Assembly: GCA_001797035.1 (NCBI GenBank)
Contig: MGOE01000076.1
Coordinates: forward strand, 7,780 to 18,104
Direction: 5' to 3'
Origin: Chloroflexi bacterium RBG_16_72_14
Lineage (GTDB): Bacteria > Chloroflexota > Limnocylindria > Limnocylindrales > CSP1-4
Length of the DNA: 10,325 bases
Part shown: in pieces, positions 1 through 5,081 of the stretch
How the letters are laid out: the number at the start of each line of letters is the position of its first letter
Numbering within the stretch: the stretch's first letter is position 1
Translations under genes and position numbers: made by a program
The notes under the pieces: model-generated
Told to the model about the DNA's origin: nothing
The model's database searches: none
The model's input: the letters and a program-made list of their open reading frames with translations, nothing else

Positions 1-21
1 CGGGGCAGGACCATCGTCCCA

Positions 22-50
22 TTGGCGTGAGCCGCGTGACCTCTTACGTT
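22..50 (+). promoter_or_regulatory. Candidate sigma70-type promoter for flp1
   Basis: A TTGGCG (22-27) is separated by 17 bases from TACGTT (45-50), which keeps the key T, A and final T of a -10 box. It lies about 47 bases before the first pilin start. The match is modest and high-GC DNA gives many chance hits, so this is a suggestion only. The window begins just upstream, so a stronger promoter further out cannot be excluded. Confidence 0.25.
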
Positions 51-96
51 GGGCGCGCCCTGGGCTTCGGGGCGGACTCATCTCGGGAGGCACCAT

Positions 97-267
97 ATGG
101 CGCTCATCACCTCGTTCCTCGCCTCGATTCGCCAGGACGAGGAAGGCCAGGGTCTGGCGGAGTACGCGCTGATCCTCGCCCTCATCGCGATCGTCGCGAT
201 CATCGCCCTGATCTTCCTGGGCAACCAGGTCTCCCAGATCCTCTCGACCGTCGGGAACTCGATCTAG
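97..267 (+). CDS. flp: Flp/Fap-type pilin, copy 1
   Basis: This encodes a 56-residue Flp-family type IVc prepilin, the structural subunit of the Tad pilus. It has a short leader (residues 1-17, ending DEEG), then the processing motif G17|QGLAEY with Glu at +5 and Tyr at +6, as in known Flp prepilins. One hydrophobic helix follows (about 24-41, ALILALIAIVAII...), then a short polar tail QVSQILSTVGNSI. Cleavage after G17 would leave a 39-residue mature pilin, small even for Flp. The ATG at 97 is chosen because GGGAGG (85-90) lies 6 bases upstream; an in-frame ATG at 49 would add 16 residues that are not pilin-like and has no such site. The mature part is identical to that of the second pilin gene. 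The membrane-inserted prepilin would be processed by a TadV/CpaA peptidase, which is not encoded in this window. Confidence 0.94.
   Translation: MALITSFLASIRQDEEGQGLAEYALILALIAIVAIIALIFLGNQVSQILSTVGNSI
136..267 (+). repeat. Direct repeat, pilin-coding copy A
   Basis: This 132-base segment, from codon 14 of the first pilin through its stop, matches 488-619 with only 6 mismatches. All six are at third codon positions: five silent changes and the stop (TAG versus TAA). Upstream of the segment the two genes diverge, and their downstream hairpins are unrelated in sequence. Confidence 0.95.
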
Positions 268-285
268 TCCCACCGGTCAAAGCGT

Positions 286-316
286 CGAAGGCCGCCGGCA
301 GTGCCGGCGGCCTTCG
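286..316 (+). terminator. Stem-loop after flp1 (no U-tract)
   Basis: The arms 286-299 and 303-316 form a perfect 14-bp stem with a 3-base loop (AGT), starting 18 bases after the pilin stop. No T-run follows, so it is not a classical intrinsic terminator. It could attenuate transcription or protect the 3' end of the pilin mRNA. The structure is certain as an inverted repeat; its role is inferred. Confidence 0.7.
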
Positions 317-373
317 TGCATCCCGGGTGGCACGAGCAGGTGCAGTCACGCACCGCAGCGCTGCCTGGACGGG

Positions 374-402
374 TTGACACGCGAACAGCAGCGGCATACC
401 GT
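374..402 (+). promoter_or_regulatory. Candidate promoter for flp2 with consensus -35
   Basis: A perfect TTGACA (374-379) is followed after 17 bases by TACCGT (397-402). That hexamer keeps T, A and final T of a -10 box but is otherwise poor. It sits between the flp1 hairpin and the flp2 ribosome-binding site, which is where an independent promoter would be expected. It would give a leader of about 45 bases. Confidence 0.4.
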
Positions 403-436
403 GCCGTGGCCGCGAGGAATCGCGGACTCCAAGGGG

Positions 437-446
437 AAGGAGGTGA
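437..446 (+). promoter_or_regulatory. Extended Shine-Dalgarno site of flp2
   Basis: AAGGAGGTGA is a ten-base perfect complement to the canonical anti-Shine-Dalgarno end of 16S rRNA. GGAGG ends 11 bases before the ATG at 455. It fixes that start in preference to the in-frame ATG at 374. Confidence 0.85.
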
Positions 447-454
447 AACCATCA

Positions 455-619
455 ATGTTCAATGCACTCATTTCGCTCATCACTCGTGACGAGGAAGGCC
501 AGGGTCTGGCGGAGTACGCGCTCATCCTCGCCCTGATCGCGATCGTGGCGATCATCGCCCTGATCTTCCTGGGCAACCAGGTCTCGCAGATCCTCTCGAC
601 CGTCGGCAACTCGATCTAA
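455..619 (+). CDS. flp: Flp/Fap-type pilin, copy 2
   Basis: This encodes a 54-residue Flp prepilin. The leader is MFNALISLITRDEEG (15 residues), followed by the QGLAEY cleavage motif and the same 39-residue mature pilin as the first gene. The last 43 residues (D12 onward) are identical between the two proteins. The leaders differ in sequence and by two residues in length, though both end in DEEG. The ATG at 455 is set by the extended Shine-Dalgarno just upstream. The gene lies 187 bases after flp1 with a hairpin and a candidate promoter in between, so it may be a separate transcription unit rather than a simple operon partner. The identical mature product means the two copies most simply raise dosage or allow differential expression of one pilin. 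Confidence 0.94.
   Translation: MFNALISLITRDEEGQGLAEYALILALIAIVAIIALIFLGNQVSQILSTVGNSI
488..619 (+). repeat. Direct repeat, pilin-coding copy B
   Basis: This is the partner of 136-267 (126 of 132 bases identical, every difference at a third codon position). It marks a recent duplication, or gene conversion, limited to the mature pilin and the last few leader residues. Confidence 0.95.
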
Positions 620-646
620 GGTCGACAGCCCAATAGTCGCAGAGAC

Positions 647-676
647 GCGCCGGCTGCCCACCCGGGCAGCCGGCGC
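647..676 (+). terminator. Stem-loop after flp2, weak T-rich tail
   Basis: The arms 647-659 and 664-676 form a perfect 13-bp stem with a 4-base loop (ACCC), beginning 28 bases after the flp2 stop. The tail TTCGATTTTCG is the most T-rich of the three pilin hairpins, so this is the best intrinsic-terminator candidate among them. Confidence 0.72.
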
Positions 677-725
677 TTCGATTTTCGATGGTTCCCCGTG
701 GCACCAACGGTGACCATCGGCCCAG

Positions 726-753
726 TTGCACGAATCGCATCCGGCCCTAATGT
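726..753 (+). promoter_or_regulatory. Weak candidate promoter for flp3
   Basis: TTGCAC (726-731) lies 16 bases before TAATGT (748-753), within the 226-base gap between flp2 and flp3. Both hexamers match consensus at about half their positions. I list it because the gap follows a terminator-like hairpin and flp3 needs a source of transcription; support is weak. Confidence 0.22.
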
Positions 754-829
754 TGGGCCAGAAACCGGGGGCGGCACGCGCGGGCACCTGTCCGCGTTGC
801 AGCCTCTCGGCCGGGCATCTGCCCCGGAG

Positions 830-839
830 GGAGGTGATC
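830..839 (+). promoter_or_regulatory. Extended Shine-Dalgarno site of flp3
   Basis: GGAGGTGATC is a ten-base perfect complement to the canonical anti-Shine-Dalgarno. GGAGG ends 11 bases before the GTG at 846, the same spacing as at flp2. This decides for the GTG start over the in-frame ATG at 726. An imperfect hairpin (811-827, CCGGGC/GCCCCGG with one bulge) abuts its 5' edge. Confidence 0.82.
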
Positions 840-845
840 GACACC

Positions 846-1052
846 GTGCTTCTCGCGAGGCTCATCACGAACGTGCGGGTATATTTCGCACGCGACGCAC
901 AGGAGGATGACGAGGACGGCCAGGGGCTGGCCGAGTACGCGCTCATCCTTGCACTCATCGCCATCGTCGCCATTGTCGCCCTGCTCTTCATGGGCTCCCA
1001 GATCAGCAACAAGCTGAGCGTCATCGGGAACGCGATCGATTCCGTGACGTAG
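846..1052 (+). CDS. flp: Flp/Fap-type pilin, divergent copy 3
   Basis: This encodes a 68-residue Flp-family prepilin that starts at GTG 846. The leader is longer (25 residues) and contains an acidic run, DAQEDDEDG, just before the processing site G25|QGLAEY. The mature part is about 43 residues. The hydrophobic helix (ALILALIAIVAIVALLFMG) is close to that of the other two pilins, but the C-terminal tail differs (SQISNKLSVIGNAIDSVT versus NQVSQILSTVGNSI) and is four residues longer. In Tad systems with several flp genes, one usually forms the fibre and others can be minor or unused. Here flp3 is the odd one and could be a minor subunit or one expressed under other conditions; that role is inferred. 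Family assignment is confident from the motif, size and position. Confidence 0.92.
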   Translation: MLLARLITNVRVYFARDAQEDDEDGQGLAEYALILALIAIVAIVALLFMGSQISNKLSVIGNAIDSVT

Positions 1053-1068
1053 CTCTTCGACGCACGCA

Positions 1069-1100
1069 AACGGCCCGCCGGCTGTCGCCGACGGGCCGTT
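1069..1100 (+). terminator. Stem-loop after flp3
   Basis: The outer arms 1069-1077 (AACGGCCCG) and 1092-1100 form 9 bp. After one mismatch, an inner 4-bp stem (1079-1082 with 1087-1090) closes a TGTC loop. It begins 16 bases after the flp3 stop. The tail is TGTCCGTTCAT, without a T-run. It is the third pilin-associated hairpin and likely separates the pilin genes from cpaB. Confidence 0.65.
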
Positions 1101-1254
1101 GTCCGTTCATGGACGCATCGCACCAGTGCACCGGCGCGATTGCGGCAACCGCCCTATTGCGGGCCTTGCAGACGACCTTACGATACGCAGCGGCTCTGCC
1201 CAATTCCTCCCAACGGTCCTAGCCCTTTTGGGCGGTCGCGGGGCGGAATCCCGG

Positions 1255-1263
1255 TGCTAGAGT
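1255..1263 (+). promoter_or_regulatory. Candidate extended -10 promoter for cpaB
   Basis: TGCTAGAGT fits an extended -10 pattern (TGnTAnAnT) and lies 36 bases before the cpaB start, downstream of the flp3 hairpin. No clear -35 hexamer is seen at the expected distance, which an extended -10 can tolerate. If real, cpaB and the downstream assembly genes are transcribed separately from the pilins. Confidence 0.4.
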
Positions 1264-1299
1264 GGTGCCACCTGTCACACGACTCGGGGAGAACATTCG

Positions 1300-2205
1300 T
1301 TGAAGCGCTCGAACCGGTTGGTCCTGCTCATCGGGATCTTCCTTGCCGTCGTCGCCTTCGTCCTCATCCTCGTCACGCTGCAAGGGGGCGGCGGAGGGGG
1401 CGGCGGGACACCCGCCGAGCCCACCACGGCGAAGTTCGTGATCGCCACGGTGGACATCCCCCTGGGGGCCAAGATCCAGGAGGAGCAGCTCGGCTACAAG
1501 GACGTGCCCATCGCAGACAAGCTCACCAACGGCTTCGCGGACACATCGTTCGTGGTCGGCCAGACGGCCCGCCAGAGCGTGACCGCGGGCCAGGCGATCA
1601 CGACCGACATCCTGACCGGGTCCTCGGGCAGCATCGCGAACATCGAGGTGCCGGCGGGCAAGGTCGCGATGGCGCTCCAGGTTGACCAGGTGTCAGGCGT
1701 GGGCACGATCACCAAGGCGGGCGACCACGTTGACCTGCTGATCGCGCTCACAGGGGACAAGTTCCCTGTCGTGACGCTCAACCCTGAGGACGACTCGATC
1801 ACGGTCGTGTCCGGCCTCAACTCGACCTCCGTCAAGCTGCTGCTCCAGGGCATGCAGGTGCTGGGCACGCTGCTCCCGCCCCCGCCGCAGGCGACCGGCG
1901 ACAACACCGGCACCACCGAGGACCCGGAGACGGCCCTCACCGGCCAGCAGCAGATCGTGATCCTGGCGCTCGACGCCCAGCAGGCCGAGGTCGTCAAGTA
2001 CGCCCAGGTGGATGCCAGCATCTCGCTGGTTCTCCGGAGCGCCGACGACTTCCGCGACCCGGTCACCGGCCTCCCGCTCGACCCGACCCTGATCGTCCCG
2101 GCGACGACCACCGGCATCACGCTCAAGAGCATCGTGGACGACTACGGCGTCCTCATCCCGCAGCTCGTCGAAGCGATCCTCCCGGCGCAGCCGGCGAACC
2201 CGTAA
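1300..2205 (+). CDS. cpaB: CpaB/RcpC-type Tad pilus assembly protein
   Basis: This encodes a 301-residue protein of the CpaB/RcpC family, a membrane-anchored Tad component with an extracytoplasmic SAF domain. An N-terminal membrane segment spans about residues 6-28 (RLVLLIGIFLAVVAFVLI...). It is followed by eight glycines (about 30-37). The SAF-like domain covers about 45-110 (FVIATVDIPLGAKI, then QSVTAGQAITTDIL). The RcpC domain runs from about 120 to 250 (VPAGKVAMALQVDQV, GDHVDLLIAL, QQIVILALDAQQAEVV, ISLVLRSADD) with a proline/threonine-rich insert near 190-210. The start is TTG at 1300 with GGGGAGAA upstream (1286-1293; GGAG ends 8 bases before); no better in-frame start exists. In diderms CpaB works with the secretin; no secretin gene is present here, so in this organism it probably acts at the cytoplasmic membrane or cell wall. 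Two hairpins follow the gene. Confidence 0.92.
   Translation: MKRSNRLVLLIGIFLAVVAFVLILVTLQGGGGGGGGTPAEPTTAKFVIATVDIPLGAKIQEEQLGYKDVPIADKLTNGFADTSFVVGQTARQSVTAGQAITTDILTGSSGSIANIEVPAGKVAMALQVDQVSGVGTITKAGDHVDLLIALTGDKFPVVTLNPEDDSITVVSGLNSTSVKLLLQGMQVLGTLLPPPPQATGDNTGTTEDPETALTGQQQIVILALDAQQAEVVKYAQVDASISLVLRSADDFRDPVTGLPLDPTLIVPATTTGITLKSIVDDYGVLIPQLVEAILPAQPANP
1384..1407 (+). repeat. Tandem 12-bp G-rich repeat inside cpaB
   Basis: Two adjacent 12-base units (GGGGGCGGCGGA at 1384 and GGGGGCGGCGGG at 1396) differ at one base. Together they encode the eight-glycine linker just after the CpaB membrane segment. Copy-number change would be in frame. The strand also has six G-runs and could in principle form a two-tetrad quadruplex. 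Confidence 0.85.
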
Positions 2206-2245
2206 CCCCGCTCTCCCCACGGGCCTCGCGCCCGCTCGTGCGACC

Positions 2246-2274
2246 CGATGGGCCGGTGACACGCCGGCCCATCG
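2246..2274 (+). terminator. Stem-loop between cpaB and cpaE
   Basis: The arms 2246-2256 (CGATGGGCCGG) and 2264-2274 form a perfect 11-bp stem with a 7-base loop, 40 bases after the cpaB stop. There is no T-run. A second hairpin follows 4 bases later. Since little room for a promoter remains before cpaE, partial read-through rather than full termination seems likely. Confidence 0.6.
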
Positions 2275-2278
2275 CCTT

Positions 2279-2293
2279 CGGCCCTCCGGGCCG
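2279..2293 (+). terminator. Second, smaller stem-loop before cpaE
   Basis: CGGCCC (2279-2284) and GGGCCG (2288-2293) form a 6-bp stem with a TCC loop, ending 44 bases before the cpaE start. Alone it would be unremarkable; in tandem with the larger hairpin it may lower expression of the downstream assembly genes. Confidence 0.4.
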
Positions 2294-2337
2294 CTCATAC
2301 CAGGCTCACGACCACTGAGGTCACATCGAACCCTCTC

Positions 2338-3606
2338 ATGGCAGACCAGATCCGCGTCCTCATCGTCGACGACATCCCGGAGACCCGCGATCACCTCGCG
2401 AAGCTGCTCGGCTTCGAGACGGACATCGAGGTCGTCGGGGCGGCGGCGTCCGGGCGCGAGGCCATCGAGCTGGCGGCGAAACTCACGCCGGACGTCGTGC
2501 TGATGGACATCAACATGCCGGACATGGACGGCATCTCGGCGACGGAGCGACTGTCCGCCGAGGTGCCCACCGCGGCGGTCGTGATGATGTCGGTCCAGGG
2601 CGAGGCGGACTATCTGCGGCGGTCGATGCTGGCAGGTGCGCGTGAGTTCCTCGTCAAGCCGTTCTCCTCGGACGAGCTCACGTCCTCCATCCGGCAGGTC
2701 TACACGCGCGAGCGCGAGAAGCAGTCCCGGATCGCCGTCCAGCCGTCCGGCAACGGCACCGGCGCCACGCCGAGGCGGGAGGACGACGACCGTGAGGGCG
2801 GCGAGCCCGGCCGCGTCGTGGCCGTGTTCGGCCCCAAGGGCGGCGTGGGGCGCACGACGCTCGCGGTCAACCTCGCCGTCGCCGCCGCGACCGAGCTCGG
2901 CCAGCGCACCTGCCTCGTCGATGCCTCGTTCCAGTTCGGCGACGTCGGCGTGCTGCTCAACCTCAACCCCAAGAACAAGTCGATCGCCGACCTCCTCCCG
3001 GAGCTGGAGGGCGGCGGCGAGGTGGAGTCGATCGACACGTTCGTGATCAGCCACTCCGCCGGCATCCGGGTGCTGCTCGCGCCGCCCTCCCCGGAGATGG
3101 CCGAGCTGATCACGCCCGCCAGCGCGAAGCGGATGATCGAGGCGCTCCGGATGACCCACGACCTCGTGGTCGTGGACTGCATGTCGTCGTTCAACGACAC
3201 GACCCTCGCGATCCTCGACCTGGCGGACACCGTGCTCACGATGCTGTCGCTCGAGATCACGTCGATCAAGAACATCCGCCTCTTCCTCGAGGTGGCAGAC
3301 CAGCTTGGCTACGACGCGGACAAGGTCCGTCTCGTGCTCAACCGCGCCGACTCGTCGCTGGGCATCCGCGTCGCGGACGTGGAGCACTCGATCGGGCGGC
3401 GCGTGGATCATACGATCGTCTCCGACGGTCGCAGCGTCGTGTACGCCCTCAACCGGGGCGTGCCGTTCTTCCTCTCCAACCGGGAGGCCCAGGTGTCCCA
3501 GGACGTCCTGCGCCTCGCCTCGGCGGTCGTGGGGACGAAGCCGGCGGTAGCCGGCGAGCCCTCCAGGAAGGCCGCGCAGAAGAAGTCGCTGTTCGCGTGG
3601 CGATGA
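2338..3606 (+). CDS. cpaE: CpaE/TadZ-type pilus assembly ATPase with receiver domain
   Basis: This encodes a 422-residue two-domain cytoplasmic protein of the CpaE/TadZ family, which localises or regulates the Tad machine. Residues 5-122 form a response-regulator receiver domain with all key residues: D11/D12, phosphoacceptor D57 (VVLMDINMPDMDG), S85 and K107-P108. A charged linker (about 125-157) leads to a ParA/MinD-like ATPase domain (158-400). It has the deviant Walker A KGGVGRTT (167-174), LVDASFQFGDV with D195, LVVVDC with D280, and LVLNRAD (332-338). The MinD-type signature Lys167 is kept, but the canonical P-loop Lys is Arg172. The C-terminus is basic. The start ATG 2338 is followed directly by the receiver's first strand; the only GAGG upstream (2317-2320) is far away, so initiation may be weak. 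cpaF follows 47 bases downstream. Confidence 0.93.
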   Translation: MADQIRVLIVDDIPETRDHLAKLLGFETDIEVVGAAASGREAIELAAKLTPDVVLMDINMPDMDGISATERLSAEVPTAAVVMMSVQGEADYLRRSMLAGAREFLVKPFSSDELTSSIRQVYTREREKQSRIAVQPSGNGTGATPRREDDDREGGEPGRVVAVFGPKGGVGRTTLAVNLAVAAATELGQRTCLVDASFQFGDVGVLLNLNPKNKSIADLLPELEGGGEVESIDTFVISHSAGIRVLLAPPSPEMAELITPASAKRMIEALRMTHDLVVVDCMSSFNDTTLAILDLADTVLTMLSLEITSIKNIRLFLEVADQLGYDADKVRLVLNRADSSLGIRVADVEHSIGRRVDHTIVSDGRSVVYALNRGVPFFLSNREAQVSQDVLRLASAVVGTKPAVAGEPSRKAAQKKSLFAWR

Positions 3607-3653
3607 TGCGGCAGCGTGTGCTAGGGCCCCTCGGGGCCGAAGGGGTGTAGGCG

Positions 3654-5063
3654 ATGTCCCTCCTGAAGCGGATCGAAAGCGCCCGTCCCGGCGCGGGCGG
3701 TGCGCCCGACGGGTCCAATGTCCCCGTCCCGGCCTCCGGTGGCGGCGCGCCGGGCAGCCCGGCGGCGCCGACTTCGCCGCGCCTGATGACGCAGGCTCCC
3801 GTCCGGGAGTCGTTCCGGGATGTCAAGTTCCGGATCCAGAACCGCGTCATCCAGGACCTCGACCCGAAGCTGGACCTGTCCAACCAGGTGGAGGTCCGCC
3901 GGCAGATCGAGGAGATCTTCGGCAAGGTCATCGACGAGGAGGGCCTCGCGCTCACCCGCGCCGAACGGGTGCGGATGCTGGAGCAGATCACCGATGAGAT
4001 CATCGGCCTCGGGCCGCTGGAGCCGTTGCTCCGCGACGAGTCCATCTCGGAGGTCATGGTCAATGGCCCGCGCCAGGTCTACATCGAGCGGTCGGGCCGC
4101 CTCGAGCTGACCAACGTCGTGTTCCAGAACGACGACCACGTCATGCGGATCATCGATCGGATCATCGCCCCGATCGGCCGCCGCGTGGACGAGTCGTCGC
4201 CGATGGTGGACGCACGCCTCACCGACGGCTCGCGCGTCAACGCGATCATCCCGCCGCTGTCCCTGGTGGGCCCCGTCGTCACGATCCGGAAGTTCTCGGC
4301 CTCCCCCTTCACCGTGGACGACCTGATCCGGTTCGGGACCGCGACCCCGGACATGTTCGAGTTCCTGCGCGCCTCGGTGGAGGCCCGGCTCAACATCTTC
4401 GTGTCCGGCGGCACCGGCTCCGGCAAGACGACGACCCTCAACGTGCTGTCGTCGTTCATCCCCAACGACGAGCGGATCGTCACGATCGAGGACGCGGCCG
4501 AGCTGCAGCTCCGCCAGGAGCACGTGGTGACGCTGGAGTCCCGCCCGCCCAACATCGAGGGCAAGGGCCAGATCCCGATCCGGGAGCTCGTCCGGAACTC
4601 GCTGCGCATGCGGCCTGACCGGATCATCGTCGGGGAGTGCCGCTCGGGCGAGGCGCTGGACATGCTCCAGGCCATGAACACGGGCCACGACGGCTCGATG
4701 TCCACCGGCCACGCCAACAGCCCCCGCGACATGCTCTCGCGCCTCGAGACGATGGTCCTCATGGCCGGCGTGGACCTCCCGGTGCGCGCCATCCGCGAGC
4801 AGATCGCCTCGGCCGTGGACCTCATCGTGCACCAGGCCCGCCTCAAGGACGGGTCGCGGCGGATCACGAACATCACCGAGGTCCAGGGCATGGAGGGCGA
4901 CGTCATCGTCATGCAGGACGTGTTCGTGTTCGAGCAGACGGGCGTCGTCGAGGGCAAGATCCAGGGCCGCCTGAAGCCCACCGGCATCCGGCCCAAGTTC
5001 GTCGAGAAGTTCGAGGTCCAGGGCATCCACCTGCCGCCGGGCCTGTTCGGCTTCAGCTACTAG
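3654..5063 (+). CDS. cpaF: CpaF/TadA-type secretion ATPase
   Basis: This encodes a 469-residue hexameric ATPase of the type II/IV secretion superfamily (CpaF/TadA) that powers Flp pilus assembly at the inner face of the membrane. The N-terminus is a Gly/Pro/Ala-rich disordered stretch (about 10-45). An N-terminal domain follows (about 55-215; LGPLEPLLRDESISEVMVNG at 119-138). The catalytic core has Walker A GGTGSGKT (252-259), an Asp-box TIEDAAEL (277-284), Walker B IIVGE (324-328) and a His-box GHDGSMSTGHANS (344-356). All catalytic elements are intact and the length is normal. ATG 3654 has AGGGGTG 8 bases upstream, and no other start gives the full family N-terminus. It sits 47 bases after cpaE and 18 bases before tadB, consistent with one transcript. 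Confidence 0.97.
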   Translation: MSLLKRIESARPGAGGAPDGSNVPVPASGGGAPGSPAAPTSPRLMTQAPVRESFRDVKFRIQNRVIQDLDPKLDLSNQVEVRRQIEEIFGKVIDEEGLALTRAERVRMLEQITDEIIGLGPLEPLLRDESISEVMVNGPRQVYIERSGRLELTNVVFQNDDHVMRIIDRIIAPIGRRVDESSPMVDARLTDGSRVNAIIPPLSLVGPVVTIRKFSASPFTVDDLIRFGTATPDMFEFLRASVEARLNIFVSGGTGSGKTTTLNVLSSFIPNDERIVTIEDAAELQLRQEHVVTLESRPPNIEGKGQIPIRELVRNSLRMRPDRIIVGECRSGEALDMLQAMNTGHDGSMSTGHANSPRDMLSRLETMVLMAGVDLPVRAIREQIASAVDLIVHQARLKDGSRRITNITEVQGMEGDVIVMQDVFVFEQTGVVEGKIQGRLKPTGIRPKFVEKFEVQGIHLPPGLFGFSY

Positions 5064-5081
5064 GGACCGGGGAGACCGCTC

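Noticed and set aside
49..96. N-terminal extension of flp1 from ATG 49
   Set aside because: No ribosome-binding site and non-pilin sequence; ATG 97 has GGGAGG at proper spacing and gives a normal leader.
726..845. N-terminal extension of flp3 from ATG 726
   Set aside because: The extended Shine-Dalgarno at 830-839 points to GTG 846; the extra 40 residues include two cysteines and no leader-like character.
452..1123. A 223-codon minus-strand open frame over flp2 and flp3
   Set aside because: Antisense to two certain pilin genes and their hairpins; no recognisable protein features.
1384..1407. Phase-variation tract in cpaB
   Set aside because: The repeat unit is 12 bases and no single-base run exceeds five, so copy change would stay in frame; on/off switching is not supported, only linker-length change.
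1693..3411. A 572-codon minus-strand open frame over cpaB and cpaE
   Set aside because: Antisense shadow with R/H/D-rich composition; it also spans the hairpin region between the genes.
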